Source: Phytohabitans sp036906915 (GTDB taxonomy: Bacteria; Actinomycetota; Actinomycetes; Mycobacteriales; Micromonosporaceae). Taken from it: DNA of 58,571 bases. Positions 17,083 to 24,252 of this stretch are shown here, piece by piece; the first letter of the stretch is position 1; the number at the start of each line of letters is the position of its first letter. The stretch lies in NCBI RefSeq assembly GCF_036906915.1, contig NZ_JBAKHX010000049.1, forward strand, positions 1 to 58,571. Direction: 5' to 3'. Both the position numbers and the translations under genes were made by a program. The notes beneath the pieces are model-generated. The model was not told the origin of the DNA and did no database searches. It saw only the letters and a list, made by a program, of their open reading frames with translations.

Positions 17083-17883
17083 ATGTCCTTCAACCTCGAC
17101 ACCTACAAACGCGAGGCCCAAGCCGTCACCGTCAACGACATCGACTTCGACGACTTCCGCGACCAGCCCCTCTCACCCGAAGCTCTGCGCTGCCTGCACT
17201 ACATGACCGACGTCGAGACCCACACCGTCTGCTACCTGCGAGACCTGCTGGTCACGCCCTCGCACCAGAACCCCCGCATCACCACATTTCTCACGATGTG
17301 GAACTTCGAGGAGTTCTGGCATGGCGATGTCATCGACCGCGTTCTCGCGGTGCACGATGAGATCAACGGCCTGCCGCGCCACGAGAGCGTGCGGCTCGCC
17401 CAAGGCTTTTCGGGCAACGTGCTGGCACCCATCACGCAGTGCCTCGCGGCCGCGGTGATCGGTGAGGACTTCATCGCCACGCACATGACGTGGGGAGCCG
17501 TCAACGAATGGTCCGCCCACGCCGCGTACGGAAGGTTGATCGAGCTTGAACAGCATGCGACGCTGACGAAGATTCTCCAGCGTATCCAGCAACAGGAGAG
17601 CCGACACTTGGCGTTCTACATGACCGAGGCCCGGGAGCGCCTGGAGCGCAGCCGGCGGGCCCAGCGGATCACTCGCTTCCTGCTCAAGCGCTTCTGGGCC
17701 CCCGTGGGCTCCACCATCACGACGAAGGCGGAGACTCAGTTCATCCTGGGTCACCTCTTCAACGGCAAGGACGGGGCGCGGATGGTGCGGATGCTCGATC
17801 AGAAGGTCGACAAGCTGCCCGGGCAGGCGGGCCTGAGCCTGGTGTCCAAGTCGGTCGCCAAGTTCGGTGTGTCGCTCGCATGA
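17083..17883 (+). CDS. Diiron ferritin-like protein, acyl-ACP desaturase type
   Basis: This 266-residue protein has the four-helix diiron ligand set in the right order: Glu45 (DVETH), Glu77-x2-His80 (FEEFWH), Glu142 (NEWSAH) and Glu172-x2-His175 (QESRH). Spacing resembles stearoyl-ACP desaturase, although it is shorter and the overall sequence is not close to characterised desaturases. It would use O2 to desaturate or oxygenate a bound acyl chain (inference). GGAGG precedes the ATG at 17083. Its stop overlaps the next gene by ATGA, which links it directly to the acyl reductase. Confidence 0.75.
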   Translation: MSFNLDTYKREAQAVTVNDIDFDDFRDQPLSPEALRCLHYMTDVETHTVCYLRDLLVTPSHQNPRITTFLTMWNFEEFWHGDVIDRVLAVHDEINGLPRHESVRLAQGFSGNVLAPITQCLAAAVIGEDFIATHMTWGAVNEWSAHAAYGRLIELEQHATLTKILQRIQQQESRHLAFYMTEARERLERSRRAQRITRFLLKRFWAPVGSTITTKAETQFILGHLFNGKDGARMVRMLDQKVDKLPGQAGLSLVSKSVAKFGVSLA

Positions 17884-20159
17884 GCCATCTGGACGGAGAA
17901 CACATCCTGCTGACCGGTGGCACAGGCTTCCTCGGTCAGGCGCTGCTCGAAAAGCTGCTCTCCACCTACCCGACGACCCGGGTCACGCTGCTGGTCCGCC
18001 GCCGGGGCAGCTCGTCCGGCGCCGACCGGCTCAGGACCCTGCTGAAGCGGCCGGTGTTCGGCACGTGGCGAGAGGCGGTGGGCGCCGACGCGGTCGCGGC
18101 CACGGTCGCCGAGCGGGTCAGGGTGATCGACGGCGAGCTGGGCAGCACCGAGGTCACGCTCCCCGACGATCTCAGTGCGGTGATCCACGCGGCGTCGACG
18201 GTGTCGTTCGACCCGCCGATCGACGACGCGTTCCGCACCAACGTGCAGGGCGTCGTCGACCTGTACGACGCGGTCGCGCGCACAAGAAACGAGAGGACGC
18301 ACAGCAGCCCGCCTCCACACGTGATTCACGTCTCGACCGCCTACGTGGCCGGCGCGCGCAAGGGCGTCGTGCCCGAGCGGTCCCTGGACCACGACGCGGT
18401 CTGGCGCACCGAGCTGGCCGCCGCCCGCGCGGCGCGCGAGAGCGTGGAGTGGGACTCGCGGCGCCCGGCCGTCCTGCGGCGGGCGCTCGCCGACGCGCGC
18501 AAGGACCACGGCAAATCCGGACCCCAGTCCACCGCGGCCGCCGCCGAGCAGCGGCGGGTCGAGTGGGTGGAGAAACAGCTCGTCGAGTACGGTCGGCTGC
18601 GCGCGCAGAGCCTTGGCTGGCCCGACGTGTACACCTTCACGAAGGCGCTCGGTGAGCGCGTGGCCGAGGAGAAGCTGACCGGCGCGATGCCGCTGTCGGT
18701 GGTGCGGCCGGCCATTGTGGAGAGTTCGCTGCGATACCCCTTCCCCGGCTGGATCGACGGCTTCAAGATGGCCGACCCGCTGATCCTCGCCTACGGCCGG
18801 GGCATCCTGCCGGAGTTCCCGGGCCTGCCCGACGGCGTGCTCGACGTGATCCCGGTCGACATCGTCGTAAACGCCACCCTCGCTGTCGCCGCCGCACCAC
18901 CGCCGGTGGACGAGCCGGCGTACTACCACGTGGGTTCCGGCTCCCGGAACCCACTCACCTTCCGGGGCATCCACGACACCGTCCAGGAGTACTTCACCGA
19001 GCACCCGATGCCCGATGGCGGCCGGGGCCAGATCAAGGTTCCGGAGTGGACGTTCCCCGGCGCCAAGCGGGTCGAGCGGATGCTGCGCACCGGCGAGAAG
19101 GCGCTGTCGGTGGCGCAGAAGGCGCTGCTGTCCGCCCCCGCCAACAAGCGCACCAGGCACTGGCAGGACGACCTCACCAAGCAGCAGGACAAGCTCGACT
19201 TCCTGCGCAAGTACTCGGAGCTCTACGGCGTTTACACCGAGGCCGAGGTCATCTACACCGACAGCAAGCTGCTCGCGTTGCACCGAGCACTGCCGGACGA
19301 GCGCACCGAGGAGCACGGCTTCGACGCGGCCATCATCGACTGGCACCACTACCTGCAAGAGGTGCACTACCCCGCCATCACGGCCACCATGCGCAAGGCG
19401 ACGACCGGACGGCGCACCAGCAGCAGCGCCCTGCCGCCGCTCAAGCGCGCGCCCGACGGCGGAGTCGTCGCGGTCTTCGACCTCGAGGGCACGATAGTGG
19501 CCTCCAACGTCATCGAGACGTACCTGCTGGCCAAGCTCTGCGACCTGCCGCGGGCCGGATGGCCGGCGGAGCTGGCCGACCTGGTCCGCCGGATGCCGCG
19601 CTACCTGGCCGCCGAGCGCCGCGACCGCGGCGAGTTCCTGCGCACATTCGTGCGCCGCTACGAGGGTGCCGACGAGGCGGGCCTCGCCCGCCTCGTCAAA
19701 CACCACCTGGGCGACGCGCTGCTGCGGCGCTCGCACCCTGAGGCCATCCGCCAAGTACGCAAGCACCGCGCGGCCGGCCACCGCACGGTCCTCATCACGG
19801 GCACCGTCGACGTGCTGGTCCAGCCGATCGCCGGCCTCTTCGACGAGGTGGTGGCGAGCCGGCTGCACGTGCGCGACGGGCGGTTCTCCGGGTTCCTGGA
19901 GTCGCCGCCGCTGGTCGGTGAGGCCCGCGCGGCGTGGCTGCGCCGGTACGCGGAGACGGTCGGCGCCGACCTGACCGAGAGCTACGGGTACGGCGACAGC
20001 TACTCCGACCGGCCGCTGCTGGAGGCCGTCGGGCACCCGGTCGCGGTCAACCCCGACCCGCACCTGTACCGGCACGCCAAGTCGCGCCGCTGGCCGGTGG
20101 CGCACTGGAAGGCATACACGCTGCCGGTGGGCGACGCGTTCGTGGAGACCGCCTTATGA
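17880..20159 (+). CDS. Fatty acyl reductase (SDR)-HAD phosphatase fusion
   Basis: This is a 759-residue two-domain enzyme. Residues 8 to about 500 form an extended SDR of the fatty acyl-CoA reductase class: GGTGFLG at 13-19, STAYVAG at 152-158, catalytic Tyr251-x3-Lys255 (YTFTK), then a FAR_C-like region. Residues from about 528 are a HAD-IB hydrolase with FDLEGT (Asp534), the ITGT motif II and GDSYSDRPLLE motif IV. The usual second Asp of DxDGT is Glu536. The fusion suggests reduction of an acyl thioester and dephosphorylation of an intermediate on one chain (inference). The penultimate codon is TTA (20154-20156). Both ends overlap neighbouring frames by ATGA. Confidence 0.85.
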   Translation: MSHLDGEHILLTGGTGFLGQALLEKLLSTYPTTRVTLLVRRRGSSSGADRLRTLLKRPVFGTWREAVGADAVAATVAERVRVIDGELGSTEVTLPDDLSAVIHAASTVSFDPPIDDAFRTNVQGVVDLYDAVARTRNERTHSSPPPHVIHVSTAYVAGARKGVVPERSLDHDAVWRTELAAARAARESVEWDSRRPAVLRRALADARKDHGKSGPQSTAAAAEQRRVEWVEKQLVEYGRLRAQSLGWPDVYTFTKALGERVAEEKLTGAMPLSVVRPAIVESSLRYPFPGWIDGFKMADPLILAYGRGILPEFPGLPDGVLDVIPVDIVVNATLAVAAAPPPVDEPAYYHVGSGSRNPLTFRGIHDTVQEYFTEHPMPDGGRGQIKVPEWTFPGAKRVERMLRTGEKALSVAQKALLSAPANKRTRHWQDDLTKQQDKLDFLRKYSELYGVYTEAEVIYTDSKLLALHRALPDERTEEHGFDAAIIDWHHYLQEVHYPAITATMRKATTGRRTSSSALPPLKRAPDGGVVAVFDLEGTIVASNVIETYLLAKLCDLPRAGWPAELADLVRRMPRYLAAERRDRGEFLRTFVRRYEGADEAGLARLVKHHLGDALLRRSHPEAIRQVRKHRAAGHRTVLITGTVDVLVQPIAGLFDEVVASRLHVRDGRFSGFLESPPLVGEARAAWLRRYAETVGADLTESYGYGDSYSDRPLLEAVGHPVAVNPDPHLYRHAKSRRWPVAHWKAYTLPVGDAFVETAL

Positions 20160-20215
20160 AGCACCCCAGAAAAACGCTCCGCTTCGCTCCACGTTTTCCC
20201 GGGGGCCCCGCATGA
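20156..20215 (+). CDS. Possible 19-codon bridging mini-ORF
   Basis: An ATG overlapping the stop of the acyl reductase (ATGA, 20156-20159) opens a 19-residue frame, MKHPRKTLRFAPRFPGGPA. It ends in a TGA overlapping the start of the alcohol dehydrogenase gene (ATGA, 20212-20215). It could carry terminating ribosomes across the 52-bp spacer. The sequence is basic and has no known motif. The spacer resembles a repeat (GGAGCGAAGCGGAGCG on the minus strand), so the ORF may be incidental. Confidence 0.3.
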   Translation: MKHPRKTLRFAPRFPGGPA

Positions 20216-21405
20216 ACCTGACCCTCGAATACCACCGCTCTCCCGTGCGGTACATGACGACCCGCACCGCCACCGGCACCTCGGTCGGCGGCCGGGCGTC
20301 GGGCTGGATGGCGGCGAACCTGTCGCCGCTGCGCCTGCTCAACCGCCCCGAGCCCCGGCTGCCCGATGCCGGCTGGACCAGGGTGCGCCCGCGCCTGTCC
20401 GGCATCTGCGGCTCCGACCTGGGGCTGCTGACCGGCCGCAACTCGCCCTACCTGTCAGCGCTGATCTCGCTGCCGTTCACGCCCGGCCACGAGGTGGTCG
20501 GCGACACCCTCGACGACCTGCCCGACCTGCCGCGCGGCAGCCGGGTGGTGCTCGACCCGGTGCTCGGCTGCGTGCCGCGCGGGCTGGAGCCGTGCACGGG
20601 CTGTGCCGCCGATCAGCCGAGCCGCTGCGACCACATCACCGCCGGACGGGTATCCGCCGGCATGCAGACCGGCTACTGCGCCGACACCGGCGGCGGTTGG
20701 AGCCGCATGTTCGTCGCGCACGCCAGCCAGCTGCACCGGGTACCGGACACTGTGGACGACGAGCGGGCGGTTCTGGTGGAGCCGCTGGCATGCGCGATAC
20801 ACACGGTCCGCCGGGTGCCCATCCCGGACGGCGCCAGCGTGCTCGTGGTGGGCGCCGGCACGGTCGGCCTGTTCACCACGATGGCCCTGCGCGAGTACAC
20901 GAAGGCCGGTCCGATCTACGTGATCGCCCGGTACGGGCACCAGCGCGAGCGAGCCCGCGAGGTGGGCGCGACCGAGGTGCTGACGTCCGACCGCGCGGCG
21001 CGGGCGCTGCGCCGAGCCACCGGCGGGTTCCTGGCGCGGCCGGACCGCGGCTCGGAGTACCTGCTGGGCGGCGTCGACCTGGCGTTCGACTGCACCGCCG
21101 GTTCCGGTTTGGACACCGCGCTGCGGGTCACCCGGGCCGGTGGCACGGTGGTGATGAGCGGCATGCCGAACGCCGGGGTCGACCTCACGCCGCTGTGGTT
21201 CCGCGAGCTCAATCTCGTGGGCGCGTACTGCTCCAGCGGGCACGACTTCCCGGACGCGCTGGCGCTGGCACAGTCCGCGCCGCTGACCGGGTACGTCGAC
21301 GCGGTGTACCCCCTGTCTCGCTGGCGCGACGCGATCGGTCACGCCAGCGCCGCCGGCCGGCTGGGCTCGGTCAAGGTGGCCTTCGATCCGACGAAAGACC
21401 AATAG
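20212..21405 (+). CDS. Zinc-dependent MDR-family alcohol dehydrogenase
   Basis: This is a 397-residue medium-chain dehydrogenase. It shows the GroES-like N-domain with CGSDLG (catalytic zinc Cys), GHEVVGD, a structural-zinc-like cysteine cluster (CTGCAADQPSRC) and the Rossmann motif VVGAGTVGLF. In the lipid operon it may interconvert a fatty or polyol alcohol with its aldehyde or ketone. The substrate is not predictable. The start at 20212 is preceded by a weak GGGGGCCC site and overlaps the 19-codon mini-ORF. It is separated from the LarA-like gene by a spacer repeat. Confidence 0.88.
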   Translation: MNLTLEYHRSPVRYMTTRTATGTSVGGRASGWMAANLSPLRLLNRPEPRLPDAGWTRVRPRLSGICGSDLGLLTGRNSPYLSALISLPFTPGHEVVGDTLDDLPDLPRGSRVVLDPVLGCVPRGLEPCTGCAADQPSRCDHITAGRVSAGMQTGYCADTGGGWSRMFVAHASQLHRVPDTVDDERAVLVEPLACAIHTVRRVPIPDGASVLVVGAGTVGLFTTMALREYTKAGPIYVIARYGHQRERAREVGATEVLTSDRAARALRRATGGFLARPDRGSEYLLGGVDLAFDCTAGSGLDTALRVTRAGGTVVMSGMPNAGVDLTPLWFRELNLVGAYCSSGHDFPDALALAQSAPLTGYVDAVYPLSRWRDAIGHASAAGRLGSVKVAFDPTKDQ

Positions 21406-21418
21406 GGAGACGGCTTCC

Positions 21419-21441
21419 GTGAGCGAGCGTAGCGAGCGAAC
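21419..21441 (+). repeat. Spacer repeat, copy D (GTGAGCGAG...CGAGCGAAC)
   Basis: A short element with internal symmetry (GAGCGAGCGTAGCGAGCG) lies between two operon genes, just ahead of the ribosome site of the LarA-like gene. Its ends match those of the longer spacer repeats at 42331-42382 and 45310-45422 when those are read on the minus strand, that is, in the direction of transcription. Confidence 0.6.
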
Positions 21442-21458
21442 TGCAACGAGGTGGCACT

Positions 21459-23036
21459 GTGAGTAGACCCGGATTTGTCCTCGAGGTGGACGAGCGCACG
21501 CCGGCCCTTCTGATGCACGAAGGGGAAGGGTTCCGGTTAGAGAAGCTGCCCCTGGGCAGCCGCGTCATCTACCCGCCGGAGTCGCTTCCCGGCCTGCGCG
21601 ACCTCGACGCGCAAATCCGCCACGCGCTGGCCAACCCGCTCGGCCGCGAGCCGCTGCACGAGCTGCTGCGGCCGGGCATGCGGCTGACGATCGTCTTCGA
21701 CGACCTGTCGATCCCGCTGCCGCCCATGCGCACGCCCGACATCCGCCAGCGGATCATCGAGCAGGTGCTGGAGCTGGCCGCCGCCAACGGCGTCGACGAC
21801 GTCGAGCTGATCGCCGGCAACGCGCTGCACCGCCGGATGACGCCCGCCGAGCTGAAGCGCACGGTCGGCGAGCGGGTGTTCCGCTCGTTCTTCCCGCACC
21901 ACCTGCGCAACCACGACGCCGAAGACAAGGCGAACCTCGCCGAGATCGGCACCACGCGGCACGGCGAGGTCGTCGAAATCAACAAGCGGGCCGCCGAGAG
22001 CGACCTGATCGTGTACGTGAACGTGTCGCTGACCGCGATGAGTGGCGGCCCGAAGTCGGTGTCGGTCGGCCTGGCCTCGTACCGCAGCCTCAAGCACCAC
22101 CACAACGTGCACACCCTGCGGCACTCGAAGTCGTTCAACGACCCACCGAACTCCGCCATGCACCACTCGTACAACCGCATGGCCGGGCTGCTCGGCGACA
22201 ACCTCAACATCTTCCAGATCGAGACGACGCTCAACAACGAGACATTCCCCGACTACGTCGGCTTCCTCAACAAACGCGAGTGGGAGTGGAACCTCAAGGA
22301 CCAGGCCGCGTACCTGGCCTTCAAGCGCGCCAACGACCTGGCGCCGCCAAAGCACCGCCGGCAGATCTGGCACCGCACGGCCGCCCCGTACGGCGTGACG
22401 TCGGTGACCGCCGGTGACCCGATCCAGGTGCACGAGGTCACCACGCGCCACGTGCTGCGGCAGCAACTGACCGAAGTGGACGGTCCGGCAGACGTCGGCA
22501 TCTTCGGGCTGCCGTACATCTGCCCGTACAACGTCAACTCCATCATGAACCCGATCCTCGTGATGTCACTCGGACTCGGGTACTTCTTCAACCTGTACCG
22601 GGGCCAGCCCATCGTGCGGCCCGGCGGCGTGGCGATCTACTACCACCCGGTGCGCAACGAGTTCCACCCCGTGCACCACCCCAGCTACATCGACTTCTTC
22701 GAAGAGGTGCTCGCCGAGACCACCGACCCGGTGGCCATCGAGACCAAGTTCGAGGAGCAGTTCGCCACCGACCCGTGGTACATACACCTGTACCGCAACA
22801 GCTACGCCTACCACGGCGTGCACCCGCTCTACATGTGGTACTGGGGTGCCCACGCCATGGAGCACCTGGGCGACGTGATCTTCGTCGGCGGAAACCGCAA
22901 GACCACGCAGCGGATGGGCTTCCGTTCGGCGTCCACACTGGACGACGCGCTGGAGATGGCGCGCGAGCGGGTGGGCAGCTCCCCGAGCATCAACTACCTG
23001 CACGCGCCGCCGCTGACCATGGCCGACGTGCGCTGA
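21459..23036 (+). CDS. LarA-like (DUF2088) nickel-pincer racemase homologue
   Basis: This 525-residue protein shares the lactate racemase LarA layout. It has an acidic DD motif in place of DDxTRP (Asp81-Asp82 in FDDLSIP), GNALHRR with His124, NHD with His152, and SGGPKSVSVG with Lys199, the position that bonds the nickel-pincer nucleotide in LarA. The usual Arg of DDxTRP is not in its place, and the C-terminal half is unusually rich in Tyr, Trp and His, so the substrate is probably not lactate. A GTG start at 21459 follows GAGGTGG. Codon 27 is TTA (21537-21539). It sits in a lipid operon, with larEBC 12 kb downstream. Confidence 0.82.
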   Translation: MSRPGFVLEVDERTPALLMHEGEGFRLEKLPLGSRVIYPPESLPGLRDLDAQIRHALANPLGREPLHELLRPGMRLTIVFDDLSIPLPPMRTPDIRQRIIEQVLELAAANGVDDVELIAGNALHRRMTPAELKRTVGERVFRSFFPHHLRNHDAEDKANLAEIGTTRHGEVVEINKRAAESDLIVYVNVSLTAMSGGPKSVSVGLASYRSLKHHHNVHTLRHSKSFNDPPNSAMHHSYNRMAGLLGDNLNIFQIETTLNNETFPDYVGFLNKREWEWNLKDQAAYLAFKRANDLAPPKHRRQIWHRTAAPYGVTSVTAGDPIQVHEVTTRHVLRQQLTEVDGPADVGIFGLPYICPYNVNSIMNPILVMSLGLGYFFNLYRGQPIVRPGGVAIYYHPVRNEFHPVHHPSYIDFFEEVLAETTDPVAIETKFEEQFATDPWYIHLYRNSYAYHGVHPLYMWYWGAHAMEHLGDVIFVGGNRKTTQRMGFRSASTLDDALEMARERVGSSPSINYLHAPPLTMADVR

Positions 23037-23046
23037 GAGGGCTGTC

Positions 23047-23961
23047 ATGGGACTGATCCGCGACGTCAAGGTGCTCACCGGCGGGCGCGACTGGCGTGGC
23101 CGGTCGCGCACACCTCGCTCGGCGGCGGCACACGAACCACCCGAGCCGCCCCGCGAGTTCCCCACCGGCTGGGCCCGCACCCAGGTCGCCCAGGCGGCCC
23201 GCCGCGTGCTGCAGCGCGGCGTGCTGACCCCGCTCACGTGGAGCCAGACCAGGCCCGAGGTGCAGGGCCGCGAACGGCTCGACGCCCTCAAGGGCCCGGT
23301 GGTGTTCGTGGCCAACCACAGCAGCCACCTCGACACGCCGCTGATCCTCGGCTCGATCCCCCAGCACCTGGGCAAGCGGGTCGCGGTCGGTGCCGCCGCC
23401 GACTACTTCTTCGACGCCCGCTGGCGCGCCGCCGTTACCGCGCTCGTGTTCAACGCGTTCCCCGTCGAGCGGCACCGGTCCCGGCGGCTGCGCAGCCTCG
23501 CGCCGTACCTGCTGGCCAAGGGGTGGAGCCTCCTGCTGTTCCCCGAGGGCACCCGCAGCGAAGACGGCTGGATGTCGCCGCTCCGGCTGGGCGCCGCCCA
23601 CCTGTGCGTCACCCAGGGCGTACCCATCGTGCCGATCGCGCTCCGCGGCACGTACGCGGCCATGCCCCGCGGTCGCAACTGGCCGGTGCCCGGCCGGGCC
23701 CGGGTCGTCGTGCGCTACGGCACCCCGCTCCACCCCGCCGAGGGCGAGGGGGCGCGCGCGTTCAACGCCCGGGTCGGCGAATCGATCACCCAGCTGTGGG
23801 CCGAGGAAGACCTGGGCTGGTACGGCAGCCTGCGTGCCCAGGCGCGCGGCGAGCTCGCTCTCCCCCGTGGCCAGCAGTTCCCGGCCGCCTCATGGCGCCG
23901 CACCTGGGAGTCCACCCGCCCGCTGGTCGGCCGCGCTCCCCGCCGCGCCTGGCGTTCCTAG
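23047..23961 (+). CDS. 1-acyl-sn-glycerol-3-phosphate acyltransferase (PlsC-like)
   Basis: This is a 304-residue LPLAT-family acyltransferase. The catalytic HX4D motif is His91-SSHL-Asp96, and FPEGTRSEDG near 165-175 binds the phosphate. The IVPIALRGTY motif follows. An N-terminal tail of about 60 residues is basic and proline-rich. It would transfer an acyl chain to a lyso-phospholipid or a related hydroxyl and is the last gene of the TetR-headed operon. This supports a membrane-lipid end product. It is followed by a palindromic repeat that faces the convergent terpene cluster. Confidence 0.9.
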   Translation: MGLIRDVKVLTGGRDWRGRSRTPRSAAAHEPPEPPREFPTGWARTQVAQAARRVLQRGVLTPLTWSQTRPEVQGRERLDALKGPVVFVANHSSHLDTPLILGSIPQHLGKRVAVGAAADYFFDARWRAAVTALVFNAFPVERHRSRRLRSLAPYLLAKGWSLLLFPEGTRSEDGWMSPLRLGAAHLCVTQGVPIVPIALRGTYAAMPRGRNWPVPGRARVVVRYGTPLHPAEGEGARAFNARVGESITQLWAEEDLGWYGSLRAQARGELALPRGQQFPAASWRRTWESTRPLVGRAPRRAWRS

Positions 23962-24023
23962 CGACGGCCTGCCGCCGCCGCGCCCCGGCCGCCGCCCCTG
24001 GCCGCCGGCGGGCCCCTTCTCGT

Positions 24024-24082
24024 CGATCAAGGGCAAACGCACGTGGTTCGATCTCTTTTCCACGTGCGTTTGCCCTTGATCG
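24024..24082. repeat. 59-bp palindromic element, copy 1
   Basis: Twenty-base arms CGATCAAGGGCAAACGCACG and their exact complement flank a 19-bp centre, and the pairing actually extends to 24-bp arms (24023-24046 and 24060-24083). Two other copies with the same 20-19-20 geometry lie at 34809-34867 and 58459-58517. Read on the minus strand its centre contains GAGATCGAACCA, matching the other copies. It lies between convergent operons and can double as a terminator. Confidence 0.85.
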
Positions 24083-24093
24083 ATGAACATCTC

Positions 24094-24116
24094 CTTGATC
24101 GGCTTCGCCGATCAAG
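24094..24116. terminator. Small hairpin between convergent operons
   Basis: CTTGATCGGC and GCCGATCAAG pair perfectly around a 3-nt loop, just downstream of palindromic element copy 1. Together they probably end transcription from both the lipid operon and the terpene genes. Confidence 0.55.
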
Positions 24117-24252
24117 CCCAGGCCGCCCGCACCGGCGTCGTGGATGGGGAAGTGAGGCGGAGCAGGGTGGCGGGCGCCGCCCTGCGGGCGTGGGCTACAG
24201 GTCGGGCTCGGCGGCGTCCGCCGCGGCCACGATCGCCGCGCGTTCCCGGACC

